Origin: Chloroflexota bacterium
GTDB lineage: Bacteria > Chloroflexota > Dehalococcoidia > Lucifugimonadales > Lucifugimonadaceae
Assembly (NCBI GenBank): GCA_013204555.1
Contig: JABMNO010000024.1
Location: forward strand, 46,397 to 110,396
Length of the DNA: 64,000 nucleotides
Direction: 5' to 3'
Position numbers and translations under genes: made by a program
The notes under the pieces: model-generated
What the model saw: the letters and a program-made list of their open reading frames with translations, nothing else
The model's database searches: none
Told to the model about the DNA's origin: nothing
Shown here: positions 36,262 through 44,568 of the stretch, one piece after another
How the letters are laid out: each line of letters starts with the position of its first letter
How positions within the stretch are numbered: position 1 is the first letter of the stretch

Positions 36262-36822
36262 TTAGTTGGCGATTATCGCCGCTGCCTTCGCCTCTGCCCA
36301 GATGAGGGCTGCTCTGTTGAGCCTGGATGTGCCTGCCTTGAGGTCCTCGTCGAATGCAACTCCGTACTCAATGATGTTGCCAAAGTAGATGCTGAGTTCA
36401 ATGAACCCGTCCTGTGTCTCTCGGATGGCGTCTCGGGCCAGCCCATGCGCCGTCGCAGAGGTCTCGGGGACATCCACTTTGTCCCACGCAACAATCAATG
36501 CCTGCGTATCGTCGGCAAGATTCTGTGTGAGTGTCTTGCCCTCTAGAGCGCGCTCATCGTAAAGCTCTGGGGTCTCAAGAGAGATTCCGTTGTAGTCGAC
36601 CAGGAAAGCGTTCCACTGGCCCACAATCTCGTTGTGCTGGACCACAAGCGGCGTGAGCGACTGTTCATAGATAGTCAGCGTTGTGCCGCCGCCGAATAGG
36701 ACGGCAAGGATGGCGATAGTGCCTATCCCAATTGCCAGTATTGCTGCTGAGACGGCAATTGCGCGTCCGCCAATGGCTCGCGCTGGGCGTTCAACTCTCT
36801 CGACAACTTCAATCGTAGTCAT
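36262..36822 (-). CDS. Hypothetical protein with one N-terminal membrane helix
   Basis: A 186-residue protein of unknown family. Residues 1-20 are charged, about 20-45 form one strong membrane helix (IAVSAAILAIGIGTIAILAVLFG), and the rest is a soluble, mostly helical acidic domain with a repeated E/D-A-L pattern. It is probably anchored with the C-terminus outside. It lies alone between polA (convergent) and a zinc dehydrogenase gene reading the same way. No function is proposed. Confidence 0.65.
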   Translation of the reverse strand: MTTIEVVERVERPARAIGGRAIAVSAAILAIGIGTIAILAVLFGGGTTLTIYEQSLTPLVVQHNEIVGQWNAFLVDYNGISLETPELYDERALEGKTLTQNLADDTQALIVAWDKVDVPETSATAHGLARDAIRETQDGFIELSIYFGNIIEYGVAFDEDLKAGTSRLNRAALIWAEAKAAAIIAN

Positions 36823-36980
36823 GTTTGCAGGTTCCCATTACTTTGCAGTTGTTCCGGCCAAGGAGATGTAACTGCGACTTCAACGAACCTAAGCATCTCG
36901 CATGTGTGCTGCGAAAGAGGCTCAAATAGGCTCAGTGGCGCGCACCAAAAGGCTCACTCCCTGCCGTATTCATCATCGGC

Positions 36981-38027
36981 TCAGACTTCCACGTGGACCT
37001 TGAGAGACCCTGAGGCCTTGTCATAGGCCAGGTCAAATCCTTCTTGTATACCCTCAAGCGGGACCCTGTGCGTAACCATCTCCCGCAACGGCGCCCTACC
37101 GCTGGCGAGGATGTCGATTGAGACCTCATAATCGTGATGACCATCCACCACTCCGTAGCATGAGGACAGCAGAATCGACTTCTCCTCCAGCATCGGGCGC
37201 AGGAAGTCGAATTCAAACGGGTTGCGGAACCCACCAATGATGATCGCCTTACCCTGCGGCCTGCATGCCTCCAACGACTGAACCAGCGTGTCCGGCGTGG
37301 TGCCACCAATCGATTCGAGCACTACATCGGCACCGCGGCCGTCGGTCTCGGCGCGGGCGGTGTCTTCCAGCTCACCAGGCTCAGAACCCACAACGATATC
37401 CGCACCCATTGCTGCCGCGGCCATCTTCTGCTGGTCATACTTGGCCGACGCAATGATTTTGCCTGCGCCAAGGTGACGAGCGGCTGCAATTGCGGTCAGG
37501 CCGATAGTGGCCGATCCCACAACCGCTACCGTGTCACCCGGCGCTATGCCGCCCCATCGCACAGCGTGAACCGAGACGGCCAGAGGCTCCACGAGCGCGC
37601 CGTCCGTCCAATCCATGTCATCCGTCAGCTTGAACAACCCCGCTGGCTTGCGTGTCATGTACTCAGCAAATCCGCCGCCGGTGTCGCCGACTTTGTCACG
37701 ACAGTGGCGGTACTGACCAGACCGGCAGTACCAGCAATCCAGGCACGCCTGCCCCGCCCCGATAGTCTCAATGGCCACACGGTCGCCCACCTGTAGCCGT
37801 GACTCACCTTCGGGCAACTCAACGATCTCACCGGCAACCTCATGGCCGCTCGGCATCACCTGCTCTTCAGTGCGTTCGTTGTTCATGTGGAGATCGGAGC
37901 CGCAGATGCCTGTTTGTCGCACGCGGACCAGTGCCGAGCCAACAAACGACTTCGGCATCGCCAGATCATCGCGGAAATTTACTTTGTCGCCGCCATCGTG
38001 GAGAGCACCGCGCATTGTTTCGGGCAT
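36981..38027 (-). CDS. Zinc-dependent medium-chain alcohol/polyol dehydrogenase
   Basis: A 348-residue MDR enzyme. Catalytic zinc residues are Cys42 (GICGSDLH), His62 and Glu63 (GHEVAGEI). The structural zinc site has Cys95, Cys98, Cys101 and Cys109 (CLDCWYCRSGQYRHC). A Rossmann motif is in AVVGSATIGLTAIAAARHLG. Closest in layout to sorbitol or threonine dehydrogenases that act on sugar or polyol acids with NAD. The start is set at ATG 38027; a longer frame to 38189 would overlap the divergent lyase promoter. The pairing with that lyase fits a sugar-acid pathway. Confidence 0.9.
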   Translation of the reverse strand: MPETMRGALHDGGDKVNFRDDLAMPKSFVGSALVRVRQTGICGSDLHMNNERTEEQVMPSGHEVAGEIVELPEGESRLQVGDRVAIETIGAGQACLDCWYCRSGQYRHCRDKVGDTGGGFAEYMTRKPAGLFKLTDDMDWTDGALVEPLAVSVHAVRWGGIAPGDTVAVVGSATIGLTAIAAARHLGAGKIIASAKYDQQKMAAAAMGADIVVGSEPGELEDTARAETDGRGADVVLESIGGTTPDTLVQSLEACRPQGKAIIIGGFRNPFEFDFLRPMLEEKSILLSSCYGVVDGHHDYEVSIDILASGRAPLREMVTHRVPLEGIQEGFDLAYDKASGSLKVHVEV

Positions 38028-38188
38028 ATGAGCTACCTGTTTTGTGTGGAGTAGTGTCGTGTGAATGCCGGATTGTACCCGCGCCGGCGCATTCGATTGC
38101 GATACAGTCGAGTTCTTGCGCAACAAAGGCCCGGCTCGCCAACCGTAAAATAAGGGCAGCGACGCCGGAGCATTCAGGAGATAACCCA

Positions 38189-39124
38189 TTGGTCACAGAT
38201 GCGGAGATGCTGCGATCTAGAGCGAAGTTCAGGGGCGTCTACGCGATTCCCGTAACCGCGTTCCATGAAGATGGCTCAATCGACTTCAAAGGCGTGGCGA
38301 AGTGCGTTGAATACTGCGTCGCGACCGGCTCACACGGAATAGTCATGCCGGTGAACGCCAGTGAATTCTTCACCCTCTCAGACACGGAGAGAATCGCCGT
38401 TATCAAGGCCGGTGTGGATGCCAACGCTGGCCAACTCCCACTTGTCGCTGGCATATCCGGCGTCTCCGTCCAACACGCCATCGAGCTATCTCTCATGGCG
38501 CAGGACGCCGGCGCAAACGCCCTCATGGCGCTGCCGCCAATCTCACGCAACGTGTCTCCAATCGTGATGGAGGAGTACTACCGCGGAATTGGCGAGGCGG
38601 TTGAACTGCCGGTATTCATCCAGAACCACGATCCGCCAGCCGGGCAGAAAGTCCCGCTTGACGTGATGGTTCGCCTCCTCAAAGAAGTCGACACGATCTC
38701 GTACATCAAAGAGGAAACCATGCCCCCCGGCCAGGCGATCACCGCAGAGTTTGCGGCCGCTGGCGATGCGCTGGAAGGCGTAATGGGTGGAATGGGCGGA
38801 CGGTACCTGCTCGACGAATACGGACGCGGAGCCTGCGGCACGATGCCCGGTTGCCACATTCCAGATGTTCACGCCGCCCTTTGGGGCGCGTTGGAACGCG
38901 GTGATGAGGCTGAGTCCATCCGAATCTACAACAAAATGGCGCCAATGCTGCTGTTCGAAAACGCGTTCGGCGCAGCCGTATATAAGAACGTGCTGCACCG
39001 CAGAGGCGTAATCGATAGCCCGCACATGCGAGGCCCGGCCCGCCGCCACATGGACAGCACAGACTCCGCCGAACTCGATCGGCTACTCGCAGAAGTGTCT
39101 GAATTCTTCACCTGGAAAGGCTAG
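38189..39124 (+). CDS. DapA/NAL-family aldolase or dehydratase, copy 2
   Basis: A 311-residue TIM-barrel protein. The Schiff-base residue is Lys174 (YIKEET), and the Tyr of the usual YNxP motif is Gln145 (VFIQNHDPP), the same change as in the copy at 4473-5378. Both end in TWKG. TTG 38189 is preferred, with AGGAG eight bases upstream; ATG 38207 has its purine run too close. Divergent from the zinc dehydrogenase with 161 bases between starts, so the two may share a control region. Probable role: cleavage or dehydration of a 2-keto sugar acid. Confidence 0.86.
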   Translation: MVTDAEMLRSRAKFRGVYAIPVTAFHEDGSIDFKGVAKCVEYCVATGSHGIVMPVNASEFFTLSDTERIAVIKAGVDANAGQLPLVAGISGVSVQHAIELSLMAQDAGANALMALPPISRNVSPIVMEEYYRGIGEAVELPVFIQNHDPPAGQKVPLDVMVRLLKEVDTISYIKEETMPPGQAITAEFAAAGDALEGVMGGMGGRYLLDEYGRGACGTMPGCHIPDVHAALWGALERGDEAESIRIYNKMAPMLLFENAFGAAVYKNVLHRRGVIDSPHMRGPARRHMDSTDSAELDRLLAEVSEFFTWKG

Positions 39125-39169
39125 GAATAGCGTGGGCTTCCGCCCTCCCGAATTGGCAACAGAGTCCCC

Positions 39170-39622
39170 GTGAATATCAGACTCGCTAAGCCATCTGATG
39201 CGGGCGAAATAGCAAAGTCCGTCAACCGGTTGATTCTGGAACTGGGCGGTACAGTTCTGCCCCTGTCAGAAGCTGAAAAGATGTGCGCTCGCGTCATCTC
39301 TTGTGACGCTGACGGGGCGGTCGTGGTCGCTGACGATGGTGATCAACTCGCGGGCATTTGCACCATCTCCTTCCAGAGAGCGATCAGAACGCTGGGCAAG
39401 TACGCCATCATCCAGGAGATGTACATTGGGCCAGAGCATCGGAACGATGGCCTGGGTTCCCGGCTGGTGGAGGCTGCAGTTTCGGAAGCCGCCCGTCACG
39501 GCTGCAAAGTAGTCGAACTGGGCGCTCCACCTGATGGTGAAGATGCCGAGCGTTTTTACGGAAGAGTGGGCTTCACAGGCGTGGGCCAAAGGTTGCGGCG
39601 GGTGATCAGTTCAAGTGGATGA
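39170..39622 (+). CDS. GNAT-family N-acetyltransferase
   Basis: A 150-residue single-domain GNAT enzyme. The acetyl-CoA pyrophosphate loop is seen as EHRNDGLGSRLVEAA (about 93-107), after the central strand YAIIQEMYIGPE; the C-terminal ERFYGRVGFTGVG motif closes the fold. Acceptor unknown. GTG start. Its stop overlaps the start of the next small gene by eight bases, so the two are translationally coupled. Confidence 0.87.
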   Translation: MNIRLAKPSDAGEIAKSVNRLILELGGTVLPLSEAEKMCARVISCDADGAVVVADDGDQLAGICTISFQRAIRTLGKYAIIQEMYIGPEHRNDGLGSRLVEAAVSEAARHGCKVVELGAPPDGEDAERFYGRVGFTGVGQRLRRVISSSG

Positions 39623-39869
39623 AGACCACGGCCTCATCAGAATTATGTCCATGACGGACCCTGGCTCGCTGGCAATCGCTGCTCAAATTCTCACCGACCA
39701 CGAGGTGCCGCACGTGCTCCACGGCGACAACAGCCAGTACCTCTACGGCGCGCTCAATTCGGCGATGAGTGCGACGTTGCTGGTGGAGCGGCGACACGCC
39801 ATCAACGCGCTAGAACTACTGGAAGGCCTTCCAGGACTGGCGCGGCAGCCTAACGATTACGTGGAGTGA
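39615..39869 (+). CDS. Small DUF2007-like protein, copy 2
   Basis: An 84-residue protein with the same strand-helix-strand pattern as the one at 7386-7673: a first strand LIRIMSMTD, then LAIAAQILTDHEVPHVLHG, then a second half ending LLVERRHAINALELLEGL. The GTG start overlaps the GNAT gene. The function of such proteins is unknown. Confidence 0.6.
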   Translation: MDEDHGLIRIMSMTDPGSLAIAAQILTDHEVPHVLHGDNSQYLYGALNSAMSATLLVERRHAINALELLEGLPGLARQPNDYVE

Positions 39870-39883
39870 TCGATCACTAGCCG

Positions 39884-41050
39884 CTAGTCACCGTCCCGAG
39901 AACCGATCCTTTTCTCCCAACCCTCCTCGTGCAGATTGAAAAAGGCATTTGGATCGTAAGGGTGTTCTTTGACTGCCTCAAGATTCAAGTCGATTCCTAG
40001 TCCCGGTGACTCCGGCAAGCTGAGATGGCCATTGATCTTGTCTATCTCTGGATGCCACGTGACAAGATCTCGAGTCCACGGCTCGTTCGTAGCGTCGAAG
40101 TGCTCCTGGATCTGGAAATTTGGGACGCAGGCCGCGAGTTGTAGACATGTCGCTGTGGCAACCGGCCCGCCACTCTGGTGAGGGGCAATCCAGGCGTTGT
40201 TTGCGCGGGCGATATTGGCTACGGCAATGGTGTTCGTGATGCCGCCAAGAGACATTGGCTCAGGCTGCCAGATACTGACTCCGCCTCCACGCGCCAATGT
40301 CTCAAACTGACCGATCTTGTCGAACTGCTCTCCGGTGGCGATTGGAATGGGGCACTGCAAGGCGATTTCATTGGTGATCTCCTCGCGCTCATCTTTCGTT
40401 GGCTCTTCCCACCAGTAAAGATTCAGCGGCGCAAGGAATCGAGCGACACGGAGAGATTCAGACGGGATAAATCGACTATGCACGTCAATGAGGATCTTGA
40501 ATTCAGGACCAAAACGTTCGCGAATGCCGGCCAGTATCTTGTACGTGTCCTGCAAATCTGACTCATCAATGGTCCCGAACGACTGCCCGAACGGGTCGAG
40601 TTTCACCGCCTTGAACCCCATATCAACAACCGTTTCAGCGGCCGCTACAAACGCCTCAGGCGTGCGCTCTGCTCGGTACCAGCCGTTGGCATACCCGAGA
40701 ACCGAATCGCGGTGCTTCCCACCAAGCAATTGATAGATCGGCACTCCAAGTGACTTGCCCAGAATGTCCCAGCACGCAACCTCGATGGCTGACATCGCGA
40801 GACGATGAATGTGCCCGGCATCCTGAACCGTGCCAATCACTGATTCAGCGATTGCATTGACCTCGCGAGGGTCGCGCCCGACTACAAGATGAGCGAGTTC
40901 GGATATGGCGGCCTCGGTCGTCTTGATAAACCCATTGATCGTGGCCTCGCTGACGCCATAGAGACCATCCTCATCGGTCATCACCCGAACGAATAGCCAG
41001 TTCTTCCAGCCAGCTCCGACGGGGTAGGTTTCGATCGCCTCAATTTTCAT
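39884..41050 (-). CDS. Enolase-superfamily protein, galactonate dehydratase-like (paralogue 5)
   Basis: A 388-residue MR_MLE protein. Ligands are Asp189 (LIDVHSRF), Glu215 (WWEEP) and Glu241 (GEQF); His191 and His290 (APHQSGGP) are the catalytic candidates. It groups with the protein at 485-1630 (GWKNWLFV, VVGRDPREV, ANGWY, HPYDPNAF near the C-terminus). ATG 41050 gives the canonical MKIEAIET start; ATG 41068 would add six residues. Convergent with the DUF2007-like gene, with only 14 bases between stops. Confidence 0.9.
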   Translation of the reverse strand: MKIEAIETYPVGAGWKNWLFVRVMTDEDGLYGVSEATINGFIKTTEAAISELAHLVVGRDPREVNAIAESVIGTVQDAGHIHRLAMSAIEVACWDILGKSLGVPIYQLLGGKHRDSVLGYANGWYRAERTPEAFVAAAETVVDMGFKAVKLDPFGQSFGTIDESDLQDTYKILAGIRERFGPEFKILIDVHSRFIPSESLRVARFLAPLNLYWWEEPTKDEREEITNEIALQCPIPIATGEQFDKIGQFETLARGGGVSIWQPEPMSLGGITNTIAVANIARANNAWIAPHQSGGPVATATCLQLAACVPNFQIQEHFDATNEPWTRDLVTWHPEIDKINGHLSLPESPGLGIDLNLEAVKEHPYDPNAFFNLHEEGWEKRIGSRDGD

Positions 41051-41210
41051 GGATAACCAACGATTCATGCATAAGAAAGCCTCAGAGCACAGGGTACTAG
41101 GACGGACTCACAACTCTTGAAGTAAATGCCCAGGTCGCCAGCTTGATAGTAAACGCATTGCTAGATGGATCGATAGGCGGAGGGGCGACTGAACGTTGGT
41201 GCGTAAAATT

Positions 41211-41237
41211 CCGTCAGGTCCGTCAGGTCCGTCAGAC
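41211..41237. repeat. Short tandem repeat at the lspA stop
   Basis: Three units of a 9-base repeat (CCGTCAGGT, CCGTCAGGT, CCGTCAGAC) lie at and just beyond the lspA stop. On the minus strand each unit supplies an ACCTGACGG with a TGA, giving stop codons in one frame at 9-base steps. Confidence 0.8.
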
Positions 41238-41732
41238 CGGTTCGTCCACCATCCTCGTATCCGACGTCATCTCGCCGCGTTCTTCGCTACGCGGATCAAA
41301 CACGCTGGTCACGATGAACAGCCCCAGCCCAACGAATATCGCGACATCCGCCAGGTTGAACACTCCGTTGAAGCCGCCGTCTATCCAGTCCAGAACGGAC
41401 CCTCCGATTAGCCTGTCGAGCAGATTGCCAGTTGCACCGCCCGCCATAATCCCCACGTAGAGCGACCCGGAACTGTTGGCCTGCCACGCCCATCTGGCGA
41501 TAAGTACGACGGCCAGGGCCGTGATGGAGAGGGCGATTACGCCGTAGAGGCTGTTCCCGAGACCGACCGGTGCGTCAGAGTTGTACAGAATCCGCAGTTT
41601 GACATCGCCAAAGAGCTCGACGACCGAGTTGCCAAGGAAATGTGCGACCACGGCCTTTGAGAACACATCCGCTGCAAGCGTCGCCAAAAACGCCGCCAGC
41701 AAGATCTGCCTGTAGTTTCGTCTTCTGGTCAT
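41232..41732 (-). CDS. lspA: Lipoprotein signal peptidase (signal peptidase II)
   Basis: A 166-residue membrane aspartic protease with four hydrophobic segments. The catalytic pair is Asp106 (GGATGNLLDRL) and Asp129 (GVFNLADVAIFVG). The early motif is a little unusual (LYNSDAPVGLG instead of a N-x-G-x-A-F type). ATG 41732 gives a normal length; a GTG at 41789 would add 19 residues before the basic MTRRRNYRQ. The C-terminal ~25 residues are acidic and likely cytoplasmic. It removes signal peptides from lipoproteins such as the TupA-like protein in this window. Confidence 0.92.
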   Translation of the reverse strand: MTRRRNYRQILLAAFLATLAADVFSKAVVAHFLGNSVVELFGDVKLRILYNSDAPVGLGNSLYGVIALSITALAVVLIARWAWQANSSGSLYVGIMAGGATGNLLDRLIGGSVLDWIDGGFNGVFNLADVAIFVGLGLFIVTSVFDPRSEERGEMTSDTRMVDEPV

Positions 41733-41812
41733 CAAGCTATATCTACCGTTCGCTGACTGTGAGTCCTGGTAAGTAAGTACGGTGCTCACCAGTTTCTGGG
41801 CCTATCGGTCCA

Positions 41813-42049
41813 CTATGCGGACTGATCCCCGGGATCACTCGAACGGCTCTCCGATTGTGCGTGCTTTTTACTACGCGCCGCCGCAACAATTACGATCACC
41901 GGAATCGCCACGATCACGACGCCGAGGATGATCACTATGGCCGCTGCACTCAAACCCGTGGTCACATCAATTTGGTGCTGGATCCAAGACCATAGCGTAG
42001 GGTCGACAGACTCGGAGTGGTGAGCGACAGGTGCGAGTGGTGCGGCCAT
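41813..42049 (-). CDS. Small single-span membrane protein
   Basis: A 78-residue protein with one long hydrophobic helix (about residues 33-57, rich in Val and Ile) flanked by an N-terminal segment with two histidines and a basic, polar C-terminus (ARSKKHAQSESRSS). No family recognised. It sits six bases after the MFS gene on the same strand, so it may be co-expressed, perhaps as an accessory. Kept because spacing and composition look genuine. Confidence 0.55.
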   Translation of the reverse strand: MAAPLAPVAHHSESVDPTLWSWIQHQIDVTTGLSAAAIVIILGVVIVAIPVIVIVAAARSKKHAQSESRSSDPGDQSA

Positions 42050-42055
42050 CGCCGA

Positions 42056-43366
42056 TTAATCTCCCTCGATGGGCTGTAGGACTGTGTCGCCGGGTTTCAT
42101 GTAGCGGCCGGAGTACTTGCGCTCGTTGATTGAGAGGCTAATCACGCCTGCGGCTAGCAATGTGAGGAAGCCGCCGAAGAAGGCCGGGTCATAGGTGTCG
42201 AATCTATCGAACACGATGCCGAACGCGAGTACAGCGCCAGCTCCGCCCAACTGGTGGGCGAGGTTGATAAGGCCGGAGAGCGTGCCGAGCGCTTTCACTC
42301 CGTAAACATCGGCAGTCAACGAGGTCGTTAGCGGGACGGTTGCGAGCCATGAGGCTCCGCCGATTATGGCGAATGCCCAGAGCGCGACGCCGGCGGGCAA
42401 GACGAGGAACGAGAGAAATGCGAGCGAACGGATCAGGTAGACGATTCCAAGGAGGGTTTTTCTCGGCATCTTGTCCGAGAGGTATCCGATGGTGAGAACG
42501 CCGATCGCGTTGATTCCCATCAGGAGGCCGAATGCGATTGCCGCTTTGCCTGCGGAGATGTCCTGATCGACGGCCCAGCGCACATAGTGAACGGAGATGC
42601 TGGCGGTGGTGATGCCGCAGACGACGTATGCCATCGAGAGTTGCCACATTGGCGCGGAGGAGTAGGAGTCTTGCCATCGATCGGTGGCAAGTGGCCCGCT
42701 CAGCGCCTCTTGGGGTGGAGTAGCGAATACATCCCGAGGAGCGGTGTAACCATCCTGCTGTAGACCCATGTCTTCGGGCCTGCTCTTTAGGACCAAAATT
42801 AGGAGTGGCACACCAAGTGCGAGCATGATGACGCCCATTACGACCCACGCGGTCTGCCAGCTGAACTGGATTAGGAGATATGCCGCGAATGGGACGAGGA
42901 TCAGTCCGCCGACGGAGCCTCCAGCCGCAAGAATGCTCATGGCGGTGCCGCGCTTTGCACGGAACCACGCTGCGACGACAGGGCCACCCGTGGAGAACAT
43001 GATGCCTCCGGAAAAGAAGGAGATCACGAAGCCGTACATGAATATCAGCATGTAGGCGTTGGTAACGAAGGCCATTGCGATTGCGCCCAGACCCATGGGA
43101 ATCATGCTGAGGATGATGACAGGTCGGCCGCCGTAGCGGTCGGTGAGGTTTCCAAATATCGGCTGGGACGCGCCGTTCATCAGCCACCCCAGCGACGCGG
43201 CCACGGATATAAGGGTGACGGAAGCGCCAAATTCATCCTCCCACGTCTTCACAAAGACGCCATAAGAGCCACGAACTCCAACGCCAATAAATATCGTGAA
43301 GAAGAGTGCCGCGATTACGTACCACCCATAGTAGGCGGTGCTGACTTTGCGAATTAAGTTCTCCAT
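42056..43366 (-). CDS. Major facilitator superfamily transporter
   Basis: A 436-residue permease with 12 predicted helices. The conserved loop between helices 2 and 3 reads GNLTDRYGGRPVI, and the matching loop in the second half reads GYLSDKMPRKTLLG. The start YYGWYVIAALFFTIFIGVGVRGSYGVF is typical of oxalate/formate- or monocarboxylate-type MFS carriers. Carboxylate uptake would suit the acid-degrading gene set nearby, but the cargo is inferred only from this resemblance. Confidence 0.88.
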   Translation of the reverse strand: MENLIRKVSTAYYGWYVIAALFFTIFIGVGVRGSYGVFVKTWEDEFGASVTLISVAASLGWLMNGASQPIFGNLTDRYGGRPVIILSMIPMGLGAIAMAFVTNAYMLIFMYGFVISFFSGGIMFSTGGPVVAAWFRAKRGTAMSILAAGGSVGGLILVPFAAYLLIQFSWQTAWVVMGVIMLALGVPLLILVLKSRPEDMGLQQDGYTAPRDVFATPPQEALSGPLATDRWQDSYSSAPMWQLSMAYVVCGITTASISVHYVRWAVDQDISAGKAAIAFGLLMGINAIGVLTIGYLSDKMPRKTLLGIVYLIRSLAFLSFLVLPAGVALWAFAIIGGASWLATVPLTTSLTADVYGVKALGTLSGLINLAHQLGGAGAVLAFGIVFDRFDTYDPAFFGGFLTLLAAGVISLSINERKYSGRYMKPGDTVLQPIEGD

Positions 43367-43440
43367 TGAGAGGAAAGGTTAGCGCAAATGGCCTTGTGCC
43401 ACGATGTGAAAATGAGCCGAACTGCGCGACCGTGTACCGC

Positions 43441-43455
43441 ACCGTCACCCTGAGG
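43441..43455. repeat. Inverted partner of REP-like family D
   Basis: ACCGTCACCCTGAGG is the reverse complement of part of the element at 43592-43630 (CCTCAGGGTGACGG), giving a 13-14-base inverted pair in the gap between the MFS and dehalogenase genes. Confidence 0.55.
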
Positions 43456-43591
43456 AAGAAGACCTGCGACCGACGCTAGGTTCTCTGCCGGGGTGGATGT
43501 GGTGAACGTCCAGACTTGCCGATTATCCCCTGATGAGAATGCCGCCGCCGGTTGATGAACTGGGCCGAATATCGTGACCGGCAGACGCCCT

Positions 43592-43630
43592 CACGGCCCG
43601 CGGAGCCGGGCCTCAGGGTGACGGTTGGAG
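43592..43630. repeat. REP-like element, family D (copy 2)
   Basis: The CGGCCCGCGGAGCCGGGCCTCAGG core, then GTGACGGTTGGAG, resembles 36071-36108. Internal palindromy (CGGCCCGCGGAGCCGGGC) is typical of REP elements. It lies directly after the dehalogenase stop. Confidence 0.55.
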
Positions 43631-43654
43631 TGCGGGGTCTACGGTTGACCCGTC

Positions 43655-44383
43655 CTACCCGTCGACTCCCAACTTGCGTGCGAGGTCAACAAAACTAGCC
43701 GCACCAACATCTATCCCCGCCGCAGCTTCAAGATCAGGCGCCCTGCCTCCCGTCCCATACTCCGCTGGACGTGCAACGAATGCGGTGGAGAGCCCCGCGT
43801 CCCGTGCCGCTAACAGGTCGCCATTATGCGCCGCTATCATCATCACCTCGCGCGGCTCAAGGTTGAGCAGGTTCGCCGCCATCAAGTAGACCTTCGGATC
43901 CGGCTTGTAGCTATCCGCCAGTTCGCCAGCAAAGACGCAGTCCCACGGCAGACCGCCATACTTCGCCATGTTCACCAGCAATCCAATGTTGCCGTTGGAT
44001 AGCGTGCCAATGATGAACTTCGACTTCAGAAGGGTCAGCCCTTCCACGGCATCCGGCCACGGGTCAAGCCTGTGCCACGCCCGATTCAAGTAATCGGTCC
44101 CCGGCTCAGACAGGCCAGTGATTCCGTACTCCGCCAACAAGATGTCCAGTCGTTCCCGGTACATCTGATCGGCCGTCATCCATTCGCGATCACCGTCACG
44201 GAACGCCTGCATCCCATCGTGATAACCCGCCCGCCACCGATCGGCGAAGGCGTTCCAGTCGCCATCCACTCCCAGACGCGTTCCCACGGCGCTGATCTCA
44301 CGCGAAATAGATGTTCGCCAATCGACCACCGTGCCAAATACGTCAAACACCAATGCTTTTACGTGGCCTGTCTCGTTACTCAT
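43655..44383 (-). CDS. Haloacid dehalogenase, type II (HAD superfamily)
   Basis: A 242-residue HAD hydrolase. Motif I, with the nucleophile Asp, is LVFDVFGTVVDWR. Motif II is GTLSNGNIGLL, motif III the lysine in ADSYKPDPKVYLMAAN, and motif IV MIAAHNGDLLAARDAGLSTAFV. This order, with DVFGT and the AHNxDLxAA motif, is that of L-2-haloacid dehalogenases, which convert 2-halo acids to 2-hydroxy acids. ATG 44383 gives a normal N-terminus; ATG 44401 adds six residues. Confidence 0.88.
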   Translation of the reverse strand: MSNETGHVKALVFDVFGTVVDWRTSISREISAVGTRLGVDGDWNAFADRWRAGYHDGMQAFRDGDREWMTADQMYRERLDILLAEYGITGLSEPGTDYLNRAWHRLDPWPDAVEGLTLLKSKFIIGTLSNGNIGLLVNMAKYGGLPWDCVFAGELADSYKPDPKVYLMAANLLNLEPREVMMIAAHNGDLLAARDAGLSTAFVARPAEYGTGGRAPDLEAAAGIDVGAASFVDLARKLGVDG

Positions 44384-44568
44384 AGATATTGCCTGCTCCA
44401 TTCGTGCATGATGTGTCCGACATTATCGTCGAATAAGGCGAGATACCGGATCCGGTCAGGGTGTGACCGGCTTAACTGAGCCAAAACTCCTGATCCGATT
44501 TGAATGCCCCGGCCAGAAAAATTCAAATCTTCACGCGTTTCTCAGGCCTTAGACATCACACTTGCCAC

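Noticed and set aside
41211-41237. CRISPR-like repeats
   Set aside because: The units are 9 bases and directly adjacent with no spacers; no cas genes are in the window.
42204-43187. Long open frame of 327 codons within the MFS gene
   Set aside because: It is another frame of the MFS permease on the same strand, rich in Arg/His/Ser with no family motif; the MFS frame has clear membrane helices.
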